From Pseudorhodobacter turbinis (GTDB lineage Bacteria > Pseudomonadota > Alphaproteobacteria > Rhodobacterales > Rhodobacteraceae): DNA of 64,000 bases. The first letter of the stretch is position 1. Each line of letters opens with the position of its first letter. The DNA lies in contig NZ_CP039964.1 of assembly GCF_005234135.1 (NCBI RefSeq), positions 2,286,001 to 2,350,000 on the forward strand. The letters run 5' to 3'. Shown in pieces: positions 20,540-28,087 of the stretch. The position numbers and the translations under genes were made by a program. The notes under the pieces are model-generated. The model was not told the origin of the DNA, ran no database searches, and saw only the letters and a program-made list of their open reading frames with translations.

Positions 20540-21259
20540 CTAGCCCTGTTTGACGCGGTAGTGATAGGCACCCACCTCATCCATGCCAAGGTTGGCATAA
20601 AGCGCACGTGCGGCAATGTTGTTTTCCGTCACAGCAAGGCAAAGCGTATCCGCCCCCTGATCCGCCGCCCAGACCGCAGCGGCCCGCATCATATTGCGCG
20701 CAGCGCCGTTGCGCCGCTGGCTGGGAGAGATTTCCAGCGCGTGCAGCATCGCGGTTTTGCCGTGGCAGGCGATAAAGGCCACCCCCGCCGCACGATCATT
20801 GACGCGCCCGAGAAGGCAGGTCTTGGGGCCTTGGGTACGGTCCATAACGGCCAGGCGCCCCGCCCCGATACCGGCCTCGGCCCAAAGCTGGGTGGCAATG
20901 CCCAAGGGGGGCCAGATGGTAAACGCCGCCATGGGCGAGAGCGCAGGATCTGCCAATGTCGTTACGGGGGCGGCATAGATCACCACCGGATCGTGGCGCA
21001 GATAGCCTTGTGCGTCTAGCAGGCCATCAAGGGCTGCATCGCTTGGTCGGACCATGAACAGCGGGGTCTGGCCAAGGGCGGCCATCGCGGCTTCGGCTTG
21101 GGCAATGTCGGAGGCATTTACCGGGCCATTGGCGGTGGTGGCCGATACGCGCTGCCCGCCACTGCGCCCCTCGCGCACCCGCCACGGCCCGTGCTGGGTG
21201 ATGCTTGCGGGGGGCCATGTGGCCTCGGTGACGGCGTCTATATCGATGGGTTTTGTCAT
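20540..21259 (-). CDS. GNAT family N-acetyltransferase
   Basis: A 239-residue protein whose C-terminal half carries the GNAT fold: motif A near residue 180 (EISPSQRRNGAARNMMRAA, the Q/RxxGxG/A loop for acetyl-CoA) and a later ALYANLGMDEVGAYHYRV segment typical of amino-acid or peptide acetylating members. The acceptor is not known. Its ATG overlaps the stop of the cinA-like gene by 4 bases (ATGA), indicating translational coupling. Confidence 0.85.
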   Translation of the reverse strand: MTKPIDIDAVTEATWPPASITQHGPWRVREGRSGGQRVSATTANGPVNASDIAQAEAAMAALGQTPLFMVRPSDAALDGLLDAQGYLRHDPVVIYAAPVTTLADPALSPMAAFTIWPPLGIATQLWAEAGIGAGRLAVMDRTQGPKTCLLGRVNDRAAGVAFIACHGKTAMLHALEISPSQRRNGAARNMMRAAAVWAADQGADTLCLAVTENNIAARALYANLGMDEVGAYHYRVKQG

Positions 21260-21975
21260 GTGAACATCGCCGCAAGCCGCATCATCGCCGCATCGATTTG
21301 GGCGGCATCCGTGCCACGGATTACCAAATTGGTCCCGTAAGCGCCGTTCACGACAAAGGGGTAGGACCCCATCGACAGATCGGGGTATTCGGCGGCCAGC
21401 GCGCCAAAGGGTGCGGCCACCTCACCCTCACCGCGATCAACGCGCAGGGATTGGCTGAGCAATGGCGCTCCACCGGTTAGGGTGGGCAGGACGCTGGCGA
21501 CCATCGCCTGAAATATATTGGGCACACCGGCCATCACATGCACATTGCCAATGGTAAAGCCGGGCGCGGTAGAGATCGGGTTGTCAATCAAGGTTGCCCC
21601 ATCGGGGATGCGCGCCATACGCTGACGGGCCTCGTTGAAGGGCATGCCGGACCGTTCGTAATGCGCGGCCAGCAGCGCCATCGCATCGGCGCGTTGGCTG
21701 ATGGGGGTGTCAAAGGCGGCGGCGACGGCCTCGGCGGTGATGTCATCATGGGTGGGGCCGATCCCGCCCGAGGTGAACACCTGACCATACGCGCTGCGCA
21801 GCGCATTGACCGCGGCGATAATGGCCGCGCGGTCATCCGAGACGACCCGCACCTCGGCCAGATCAATGCCGTGGCGGGTCAGTTCGCCCGCCAGAAAGTG
21901 CATGTTGCTGTCACGGGTGCGGCCTGAAAGGATCTCGTCTCCGATGACCAGCATCGCGGCGGTGGGGTTGGTCAT
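21256..21975 (-). CDS. CinA N-terminal-type (MoaB/Mog fold) molybdopterin-binding protein
   Basis: A 239-residue protein equal to the N-terminal COG1058 domain of CinA, lacking the C-terminal nicotinamide-nucleotide amidase domain. The motif MLVIGDEILSGRTRDSN opens the domain and TSGGIGPTHDDITAEAVA near residue 68 is the MoCF-binding signature. Homologues of this domain have ADP-ribose pyrophosphatase activity in some bacteria; the role here is unproven. The ATG at 21975 is preceded by GGAGG, so the longer in-frame extension upstream is rejected. First gene of a three-gene unit. Confidence 0.9.
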   Translation of the reverse strand: MTNPTAAMLVIGDEILSGRTRDSNMHFLAGELTRHGIDLAEVRVVSDDRAAIIAAVNALRSAYGQVFTSGGIGPTHDDITAEAVAAAFDTPISQRADAMALLAAHYERSGMPFNEARQRMARIPDGATLIDNPISTAPGFTIGNVHVMAGVPNIFQAMVASVLPTLTGGAPLLSQSLRVDRGEGEVAAPFGALAAEYPDLSMGSYPFVVNGAYGTNLVIRGTDAAQIDAAMMRLAAMFT

Positions 21976-22125
21976 ATGGCCTCCTGTGGGCATGTGTTTA
22001 TCTGATATAGGGCGAGGAATGTGTGGTTTCAAACCCTGAAAATCAACGACCCGCCCGCAAGGTCTGGCAATTTTGGCGCGACGGGCCTAATTAGGGGCCA
22101 AAGCGGTTGCAGGAAGGCACGGGTT

Positions 22126-23010
22126 GTGGACGAGACGCGCGGACGGATTACAAAAGACGGCATTCGCATCTATGAAGACGCGGATTTTGCGGGGATGCAT
22201 GCGGCGGGCAAGGTCGCGGCCGAAATACTGGACCTTGTCGGCCCATTGGTCGTGCCGGGCGTTACCACCTATGCGCTGGATAAATTCATCACCGACGAGG
22301 TAGAGCGCCGCGGCGTCACCTCGGCCACCATCGGTTATCGCGGGTATGAGCATGCCTCCTGTATCTCGGTCAATCATGTGGTGTGCCACGGGATTCCGGG
22401 CAGCAAGATCCCGAAGCGGTCCAATGATGTGATCCGCGAGGGTGATATCCTGAACATCGACGTCACGATCATTCTGGACGGGTGGTACGGTGATACCAGC
22501 CGCATGTATGTGGCGGGCAAGCCCAAACCCTTTGCCAAACGTCTGATGCAGGTTACCCATGACAGCTTGATGCTGGGGATCGAGGCCGTAAAGCCGGGCA
22601 ATACCTTTGGCGACATCGGCTATGCGATCCAGTCCTATGTCGAGAAACAGGGTCTGTCTGTGGTGCGCGACTTTTGCGGGCATGGCATTGGCCGCGTCTT
22701 TCACGCCCCGCCGAATGTGGTGCATTACGCAGGCTTTCGCAAAGATGCGCAGGGCAATAAAATCTCTGCGCTGCGGCGCAATGTTCAGGATCGCACGGCT
22801 GTTCTGGAACAGGGGATGTTCTTCACGATTGAGCCGATGGTCAATCTGGGGCGTGCCGAAACCGAAGTGCTGGCCGATGAATGGACCGCCGTCACCCGCG
22901 ATGGCAAGCTTAGCGCGCAATATGAGCATTCAATCGGTGTAACGGCGACGGGTGCCGAGATTTTCACGCTTTCGCCCGGCGACGTCTATAAATCCGCGCT
23001 GGAGGGCTAG
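22126..23010 (+). CDS. map: Type I methionine aminopeptidase
   Basis: Map removes the N-terminal methionine from new proteins; it is a cytoplasmic dinuclear metalloenzyme. The 294 residues contain the expected ligands and pockets: NHVVCHGIPG, NIDVTIILDGWYGDTSRM (two Asp ligands), FCGHGIGRVFHAPPNV (His ligand) and FTIEPMVNLG (Glu ligand), with the last Glu near QYEHSIGVT. A GTG at 22126 is chosen because AGGAAGG lies 8 bases upstream and the protein begins DETRGRITK there; the frame is open upstream to 22021 but without family-like sequence. It converges on the HAD gene, 3 bases apart. Confidence 0.95.
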   Translation: MDETRGRITKDGIRIYEDADFAGMHAAGKVAAEILDLVGPLVVPGVTTYALDKFITDEVERRGVTSATIGYRGYEHASCISVNHVVCHGIPGSKIPKRSNDVIREGDILNIDVTIILDGWYGDTSRMYVAGKPKPFAKRLMQVTHDSLMLGIEAVKPGNTFGDIGYAIQSYVEKQGLSVVRDFCGHGIGRVFHAPPNVVHYAGFRKDAQGNKISALRRNVQDRTAVLEQGMFFTIEPMVNLGRAETEVLADEWTAVTRDGKLSAQYEHSIGVTATGAEIFTLSPGDVYKSALEG

Positions 23011-23013
23011 GCC

Positions 23014-23667
23014 CTAGCCGCCAAGCCCCAGCTTTGCAGGCACGTCGCGCAGGGAGTGGATAACCTCTGCCCCTGTGGCGGCGAGCCTTGCGCCGTCATC
23101 ATGTTCGGCCAGCCCAAGGCAACGTATCCCGGCATTTCTGGCCCCGAGGCATCCCGTCGGGCTGTCATCAATCACCACACAATCTGCCGGTGCCACGCCC
23201 AAAGCCTGTGCGGCATGCAGCCACAGCCCCGGGTCGGGCTTTGGGCAGCCAAGGCTTTGGCCGGAATAGAGATGCCCGTGGAATTGCGCCTTCAGGTCAG
23301 GGTATTGCCCAAGCGTGATCTGCATCTTTTGGTCCGACCCGTTAGAACCGACCGCACAGGGTATTCCGGCCTTGGCGATTACTGCCAGCACCTCTTCGGC
23401 GCCGTCGATCAGGGGCGTGCCTTGCGCCAACCGTGCATAAAGACGGGCGTAGAACGTATCGATCCAATCATCCGGCAGGCTAGCCCCAAGGCCGCGCGCA
23501 GCGGTAAAAAGCCCGCCAATCGTGCCGCCCAAAAAGCGTTGCTCCATCTCGGCGCGTGTCAGGTTCAGCCCGTGATCGGCAAGATCCTCGGCCAGCAGGG
23601 TGAAGGTGATGGCTTCACTGTCAACCAGCACGCCATCACAGTCGAATAAAATGGCTTTGGGGGTCAT
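23014..23667 (-). CDS. HAD-superfamily phosphatase/phosphomutase-like protein
   Basis: A 217-residue hydrolase with HAD motifs in order: I, FDCDGVLVDSE (residues 8-18, nucleophile Asp); II, VGSNGS near residue 107; III/IV, GCPKPDPGLWLHAA and CVVIDDSPTGCLGARNAG near 145-180. The cap insertion after motif I is alpha-helical as in subfamily IA enzymes such as phosphoglycolate phosphatase and beta-phosphoglucomutase. Substrate unknown. It is the last gene after the FAD reductase and rsmD, 18 bases downstream of rsmD. Confidence 0.88.
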   Translation of the reverse strand: MTPKAILFDCDGVLVDSEAITFTLLAEDLADHGLNLTRAEMEQRFLGGTIGGLFTAARGLGASLPDDWIDTFYARLYARLAQGTPLIDGAEEVLAVIAKAGIPCAVGSNGSDQKMQITLGQYPDLKAQFHGHLYSGQSLGCPKPDPGLWLHAAQALGVAPADCVVIDDSPTGCLGARNAGIRCLGLAEHDDGARLAATGAEVIHSLRDVPAKLGLGG

Positions 23668-23685
23668 TCGGGGCCTCTTTCGGGG

Positions 23686-24252
23686 TTATGCGGGGGCGCG
23701 CAGGATGGTGATTGTGGTGTCGCCATATTTGCGCTGGTCCAACAAGGCAAAGCCTGCGGGCAAGGTGACGGGGGCGTTTTCCTCCCAGACGACGACGGCG
23801 CTTGGGGCGATCCAGTGCCCTACGATTGCGGCGGCCAGCGCGGCCTCGCCCATTTGTTTGCCGTAGGGCGGGTCGAGGAAGATCAGATCATAGGGCGCGG
23901 CGGGGTTTGGCGGCAGTTTCAGCGCCGATTGACGCAAAATGCCAGCGGTCAGGCGCGTGATCTCAAGGTTGCGTTTCAAGATGGCCAGCGCGGGTTTGCC
24001 ATCATCGACAAAAGTGGCATTCTCCGCGCCACGGCTCAGGGCCTCCAGCCCCAGCGCCCCGGTGCCTGCGAACAGATCAAGCACCCGCGCGCCCGTCACC
24101 GGATTCGGTCCGCCATCAAGACGCCCGTTGATCAGCAGGTTAAAGATCGCCTCTCGGACGCGGTCCGATGTGGGGCGCAGATGGGCGGGGATGTCGCCTT
24201 TACCCACATCTGCCAGATGGGTGCCGCGGTGGGTGCCGCCGATGATACGCAT
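23686..24252 (-). CDS. rsmD: 16S rRNA (guanine(966)-N(2))-methyltransferase
   Basis: RsmD methylates G966 of 16S rRNA in the small subunit using S-adenosylmethionine. The 188-residue protein begins MRIIGGTHRG, has LRPTSDRVREAIFN, the SAM-binding motif LDLFAGTGALGLEALSRGA and the catalytic DLIFLDPPYGK, all in family order. Its ATG shares one base with the stop of the upstream reductase gene (TAATG), so expression is coupled to that gene. Confidence 0.95.
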   Translation of the reverse strand: MRIIGGTHRGTHLADVGKGDIPAHLRPTSDRVREAIFNLLINGRLDGGPNPVTGARVLDLFAGTGALGLEALSRGAENATFVDDGKPALAILKRNLEITRLTAGILRQSALKLPPNPAAPYDLIFLDPPYGKQMGEAALAAAIVGHWIAPSAVVVWEENAPVTLPAGFALLDQRKYGDTTITILRAPA

Positions 24253-25454
24253 TATGACAACAGTGCTTTCAGTTCGGTCGCGGGATCGCTGACCTGTGCG
24301 GGGTTTGGGGATTTGCCCGCTGCAAGCAGGCGTTTGGCGACCATGAAGGCGCGCGGGTCATTCATCGCATCCACCGCGAGCAGCTTTTCGCCTTGGTAGT
24401 ACCAGAATGAAACGGCCCCCTCGGTGCGGCGTGTGGTGATGCGGTCATAGCCGGTGTTAAGCCCCGCAATTTGCAGTTTGATATCATATTGATCGGACCA
24501 GAACCACGGTGCCGGCACGTAATCCTTGGCGGCCCCCAGCATATTGGCGGCAACGCATTCGGCCTTCTCGATCGCATGGGGGACCGATTCCAGCCGCATC
24601 CGGCCATTTGGCACGGGGAAACTGGCGCAATCGCCCGCCGCCCAGATATCAGGCGCAGAGGTGCGGCCAAGCGCATCGGTGGCGATCCCGTTGTCAATCG
24701 TAAGGCCCGCCGCCTCGGCCAGCGCGGTGTTGGGGGTAATCCCGACCCCGACCATGACGAAATCCGCCGCAATCTCTTGCCCGTCCGACAGGCGTGCACC
24801 GGTGACATGAGGGCCGCCGAGCAAGCGTTCCAGCCCCGTGCCCTCAAGGATTTTCACGCCGTGGGTGCGATGCAAATCACGAAAGAAATTAGAGGTTTCC
24901 GCCGCCGCAACGCGCTGCAAAATCCGCGGGGCCATTTCCAGCACGGTCACATCCAGCCCCAGCTTTGCCGCCACCGCGGCCCCCTCCAGCCCGATATAGC
25001 CGCCGCCCACGATCACCACCTGTTTTCCGGTGGCGAAATAGCGTTGCATCGCATCGACATCGGCCAGATCACGCAGGGTGAACACCCCCTGCAAATCGCC
25101 CCCCATTGCGGCGGGCAAGCGGCGGGGCGATGAACCGGTGGTCAGTGCCAACCTGTCATATGTCAGAACCTCATCCCCAAGGGTGACGGTTTTGGCGACC
25201 GGATCAATCGCGGTGACAGTGGCGCCAAGACGCAAGACAATGTCATGATCAGCATAAAACTCTTCTGGGCGCAGGAACAAACGTTCGGCGGGCATCTCAC
25301 CCAGCAGATAGGCTTTGGACAGGGGCGGGCGCTGATAGGGCGGCGCGGTTTCGGCACCGATCAGGGTGATGCGCCCGGTTTCCCCCAAGGTACGCAATTT
25401 GGCCACAAGCGATGCACCGGCCTGCCCAGCCCCGATTACGATTGTATGCGTCAT
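24252..25454 (-). CDS. FAD-dependent ferredoxin reductase-like oxidoreductase
   Basis: A 400-residue flavoprotein with the FAD fold at the N-terminus (TIVIGAGQAGASLVAKLR), the NAD(P) fold VVIVGGGYIGLEGAAVAAKL near residue 148, and the second FAD motif DIWAAGDCASF near residue 270. This is the pattern of putidaredoxin/rhodocoxin-type ferredoxin reductases that pass electrons from NADH to a 2Fe-2S protein. No ferredoxin or P450 gene is nearby, so the partner is unknown. The ATG at 25454 follows AGGAAGGA; an 11-residue upstream extension is rejected. First gene of the reductase-rsmD-HAD unit. Confidence 0.9.
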   Translation of the reverse strand: MTHTIVIGAGQAGASLVAKLRTLGETGRITLIGAETAPPYQRPPLSKAYLLGEMPAERLFLRPEEFYADHDIVLRLGATVTAIDPVAKTVTLGDEVLTYDRLALTTGSSPRRLPAAMGGDLQGVFTLRDLADVDAMQRYFATGKQVVIVGGGYIGLEGAAVAAKLGLDVTVLEMAPRILQRVAAAETSNFFRDLHRTHGVKILEGTGLERLLGGPHVTGARLSDGQEIAADFVMVGVGITPNTALAEAAGLTIDNGIATDALGRTSAPDIWAAGDCASFPVPNGRMRLESVPHAIEKAECVAANMLGAAKDYVPAPWFWSDQYDIKLQIAGLNTGYDRITTRRTEGAVSFWYYQGEKLLAVDAMNDPRAFMVAKRLLAAGKSPNPAQVSDPATELKALLS

Positions 25455-25562
25455 CCGTATCCTTCCTGCTGGCTGCGGTTTTTCCAAATCATCACTAGCC
25501 GCGCCTTTGGGGGAAGCCTATATCTGTGGGCAGAGGAAACGCAACGCGAGAGGAAGAACAAC

Positions 25563-26051
25563 ATGACAATTTCTATCGGGGATACATTGCCAGAGGCGAA
25601 TTTGCTGCGTTTGGGTGAGGCGGGTCCAGAAGAGGTTAGCCTTGGCGCGCTGACAAAAGGCCGCAAAGTGGTGATTTTCGCGGTGCCGGGGGCGTTTACG
25701 CCAACCTGCCATTCCTCGCATATGCCCAGCTTTATCCGCACCAAAGACGCGCTGGCCGCCAAAGGCGTGGATGAGGTGATTTGTGTTTCGGTCAATGACC
25801 CCTTCGTGATGAAAGCGTGGGGTGAGACGACAGGCGGCACAGAGGCGGGCATCACCTTGCTGTCCGACAGTGGCAGCGCCTTTACCCGTGCGATGGATAT
25901 GACCTTTGACGCGCCACCTGCCGGCCTGTTGGCACGGTCCAAACGCTATGCGCTTTTGGCCGAAAACGGGGTTGTGAAGGTTCTGCACCTAGAAGAAAGC
26001 CCCGGCGCCTGTGAGGTTTCGGGCGGCGAATCCATGCTGGCTGCGATCTAA
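25563..26051 (+). CDS. Prx5-type peroxiredoxin
   Basis: A 162-residue cytoplasmic thiol peroxidase of the Prx5 (redoxin) group, reducing peroxides with a thiol donor such as glutathione/glutaredoxin. The peroxidatic Cys is C49 in PGAFTPTCHSSHMPSF; a second Cys (C150, in GACEVSGGE) could be the resolving residue. The ATG at 25563 follows AGAGGAAGAA; the frame extends further upstream but only through sequence antisense to the neighbouring reductase gene. It ends at a good intrinsic terminator. Confidence 0.93.
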   Translation: MTISIGDTLPEANLLRLGEAGPEEVSLGALTKGRKVVIFAVPGAFTPTCHSSHMPSFIRTKDALAAKGVDEVICVSVNDPFVMKAWGETTGGTEAGITLLSDSGSAFTRAMDMTFDAPPAGLLARSKRYALLAENGVVKVLHLEESPGACEVSGGESMLAAI

Positions 26052-26059
26052 AAACCCTG

Positions 26060-26098
26060 AAAGAAAGCCTTGCCACATTGCGTTGCAGGGCTTTCTTT
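26060..26098 (+). terminator. Rho-independent terminator after peroxiredoxin gene
   Basis: A 14-bp stem (AAAGAAAGCCTTGC pairing with GCAGGGCTTTCTTT, one G-T pair) with an 11-base loop lies 9 bases after the stop; the A-rich left arm and T-rich right arm make it usable in either direction. Confidence 0.8.
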
Positions 26099-26167
26099 TG
26101 CTGCAAAGCGCGCCTATAGCAAATTATGCGGGATGACCCCGTGCAATTTGCTTATAGCAGGATTTTG

Positions 26168-27325
26168 ATGAGAACGATAACAACAACGCAAGAGCTGGCC
26201 GCGTTTTGTGATGCCGCCAAAAATGAAAGCTATGTGACGATCGACACAGAGTTCCTGCGCGAACGCACCTATTGGTCCAAACTGTGCCTGATCCAGATGG
26301 CGCTTCCGGGCAAAGATGGCGATGCCGTGCTGGTGGATCCGATCGACGGCGCCGAGATGTCGCTGGAACCGCTTTATGACCTGTTTCGCCATGAGGCGAC
26401 CGTCAAAGTGTTCCACGCCGCCCGTCAGGATCTTGAGATTTTCTTTGTTGAGGGCAATTGTTTCCCCAAGCCACTGTTTGATACGCAGGTCGCCGCGATG
26501 GTCTGCGGCTTTGGTGAGCAGGTCGGCTATGAAACCTTGGTGCGCAAAATCGCGCATGAGCCGTTGGATAAAACCAGCCGCTTCACCGATTGGTCCCGCC
26601 GCCCGCTGAGCGAGGCACAGAAAACCTATGCGCTGGCCGATGTCACCCATCTGCGCGTGATCTATGAGGCCTTGGCCGAGCAGATCGCCGAAAGCGGCCG
26701 CCAGAAATGGGTGGAAGAAGAACTGGGCGTTCTGACCGATCCCGAAACCTATACCATCCGCCCGCATGAGGCATGGCAGCGCATCAAGACGCGCACCAGC
26801 TCGGCGCGGTTTTTGGCGATTGTAAAGGAATTGGCCCAATTCCGCGAGGCTTATGCGCAGGGGCACAACGTTCCGCGCAGCCGTGTGGTCAAGGATGACG
26901 CGCTGTTGGAGCTTGCATCAACCAAACCCACCACGGTCGAAGATCTTGGCCGTTCGCGTCTGCTCTTGCGTGAGGCGCGGCGCGGAGAGATCGCCGAGGG
27001 GCTGCTTGCAGCGGTCAAAGCAGGCGTAGAGGCAAAGCCGGATACCTTGCCAAAGATCGATAATGGCAAGGACCAGATGCAGGTAAATCCGGCGCTGGCC
27101 GACTTGTTGCGAGTGTTGCTTAAGGCGAAATCCGAAGAGCTGGGCGTCGCTGCAAAACTGATCGCCTCTGCCTCGGATCTGGATCAGATTGCGGGCGGGC
27201 AGCGCAAGGTTGCGGCCCTTGCCGGTTGGCGAAATGAAGCCTTTGGTGAGGATGCGCTGCGTCTGTGCCGCGGTGAAATCGCGCTTTCGGCCAAGGGCAA
27301 TAACATCAAGGTTGTGCGCCTCTAA
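26168..27325 (+). CDS. rnd: Ribonuclease D
   Basis: RNase D is a 3'-5' exoribonuclease that trims tRNA and other stable RNA precursors. The 385-residue protein has the DEDDy exonuclease residues in YVTIDTEFLRERTYW, FHAARQDLEIFF and YALADVTHLRVIYE, then a helical HRDC-type region (about 205-290 and beyond). The ATG at 26168 follows GCAGGA at a suitable distance; a GTG/ATG extension to 26126 is less likely. It is monocistronic and runs into the scar region where a phhB remnant lies on the other strand. Confidence 0.95.
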   Translation: MRTITTTQELAAFCDAAKNESYVTIDTEFLRERTYWSKLCLIQMALPGKDGDAVLVDPIDGAEMSLEPLYDLFRHEATVKVFHAARQDLEIFFVEGNCFPKPLFDTQVAAMVCGFGEQVGYETLVRKIAHEPLDKTSRFTDWSRRPLSEAQKTYALADVTHLRVIYEALAEQIAESGRQKWVEEELGVLTDPETYTIRPHEAWQRIKTRTSSARFLAIVKELAQFREAYAQGHNVPRSRVVKDDALLELASTKPTTVEDLGRSRLLLREARRGEIAEGLLAAVKAGVEAKPDTLPKIDNGKDQMQVNPALADLLRVLLKAKSEELGVAAKLIASASDLDQIAGGQRKVAALAGWRNEAFGEDALRLCRGEIALSAKGNNIKVVRL

Positions 27326-27328
27326 CGT

Positions 27329-27433
27329 TTACAGCGCGGCCAGCAAATCCATTTTTCTGGCCAGCTTTATGTCCTTTTCGGTTAGCCCATCCGTATCATG
27401 GGTGATCAAGCTGACGGTGACTGTAGGACACAT
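27329..27433 (-). pseudogene. 3' remnant of a pterin-4a-carbinolamine dehydratase gene (phhB-like)
   Basis: The last 34 codons of an open frame on the minus strand read VTVSLITHDTDGLTEKDIKLA and end in a normal stop. This matches the C-terminal strand and helix of PhhB/DCoH proteins, which typically read VTVxLxTHDxGGLTxxDxxLA. A complete protein would be about 95-110 residues, and similarity stops abruptly near base 27422, so about two thirds of the gene is gone. PhhB recycles the tetrahydrobiopterin cofactor of phenylalanine hydroxylase. The remnant is not expected to be functional. Confidence 0.7.
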
Positions 27434-27442
27434 CAAATGACC

Positions 27443-27480
27443 ATCGCCCACCGCAAGGTGGGCGATTTTATTATAATAAA
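27443..27480 (+). terminator. Rho-independent terminator downstream of rnd
   Basis: A perfect 10-bp stem (ATCGCCCACC pairing with GGTGGGCGAT) with a GCAA loop is followed by TTTATTATAATAAA. It lies about 120 bases beyond the rnd stop, just outside the phhB remnant, and probably arrived with the foreign sequence. Confidence 0.75.
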
Positions 27481-27723
27481 CAGGTATTTATATTATTTTG
27501 GCGCTTTGCGCTTACGCCACTGGCGTTTGGCAAGCTACCTTGGCCTGTCTTTCGGTCAATGCGGCGTTGGGGGGGGATCCTGACAAGATCTGCAGGCTCG
27601 AAAAGAGAACAGCATGTCAACGAAGACTACGCTTCTTTGGACAAAAGGAAGGCTCGATCATAACCCCATTTATACACAAAGGCATAAGTCAGGTAGAAAA
27701 CGGCCATCTCTCGCCTTTGACCC

Positions 27724-27864
27724 TCACGGCAGATTGCTTTGCAATCGCCTGCCGGGCAATGGCATCATCCCGTGCGTGCGACACAGTTCAGGGACGGGCA
27801 CGCCGTTCTCAGCTTCTTTCAAGATCGAGACAATCTGCGCCTCTGAATATCGTGACGTCTTCAT
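27724..27864 (-). pseudogene. Truncated IS3-family transposase orfA (N-terminal ~33 codons)
   Basis: On the minus strand, an ATG at 27864 begins MKTSRYSEAQIVSILKEAE and continues GVPVPELCRTHGM, the opening helix-turn-helix of IS3-family OrfA proteins (IS51/IS407-like, commonly SRYTEEQIIGVLKEAE, ELCRKHGIS). Similarity ends near 27766, followed by 13 unrelated codons and a stop. No remaining orfA, orfB or DDE core is present, so the element is dead. The near-palindrome GAAAACTCTAGTTTTC at 27893-27908, upstream of the orfA start, may derive from the element's leader region. Confidence 0.75.
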
Positions 27865-27936
27865 AGTGAATCTTCTTGGTATATCTTGCCGCGAAAACTC
27901 TAGTTTTCAACACAACCATTTTGCGGGGGGATTACC

Positions 27937-28029
27937 GTTGAAACCAAAAGCCTCGATGAAATTGCGAAAGCGGTAGGTCTTGGTGATGGCATCGCGGACA
28001 GGCCTCATTTCTCAGCAATTAGCAATTAG
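27937..28029 (+). pseudogene. Possible AraC-type HTH fragment
   Basis: One frame reads VETKSLDEIAKAVGLGD and then RPHFSAIS before a stop. This recalls the second helix-turn-helix of AraC-family regulators (SLDEIAxAVGFxDxSHFSR), but with an insertion of about six residues. With only 30 codons the identification is weak. Confidence 0.25.
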
Positions 28030-28041
28030 CAAGAAGCAAGA
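28014..28041. repeat. Heptanucleotide tandem repeat
   Basis: Four 7-base units in a row: AGCAATT twice, then AGCAAGA twice, followed by a partial AGC. It lies inside the scar region, 47 bases before the FemAB-like gene ends. Confidence 0.8.
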
Positions 28042-28087
28042 AGCGGGGCGAGGGCATCGTCGTCCGGTCTGGTCATTCGGTCCTCCG

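Larger units (their letters stand above)
27434..28087. other. Gene-free scar with fragments of mobile and regulatory genes
   Basis: No intact gene lies between the phhB remnant and the FemAB-like gene. The stretch is AT-richer than its surroundings in places (27467-27500) and contains the terminator, an IS3 orfA fragment, a possible AraC-type helix-turn-helix fragment and a heptamer repeat, each listed separately. Several short open frames on both strands look non-coding. Confidence 0.7.

Noticed and set aside
27680..27772. Minus-strand frame with RDDAIARQAIAKQ
   Set aside because: Looks protein-like but too short and unrecognised; kept out of the feature list as it may be part of the insertion cargo.
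27498..27976. Two forward open frames of about 120 codons in the scar region
   Set aside because: They overlap the reverse-strand orfA fragment, have no ribosome site and show no resemblance to known proteins.
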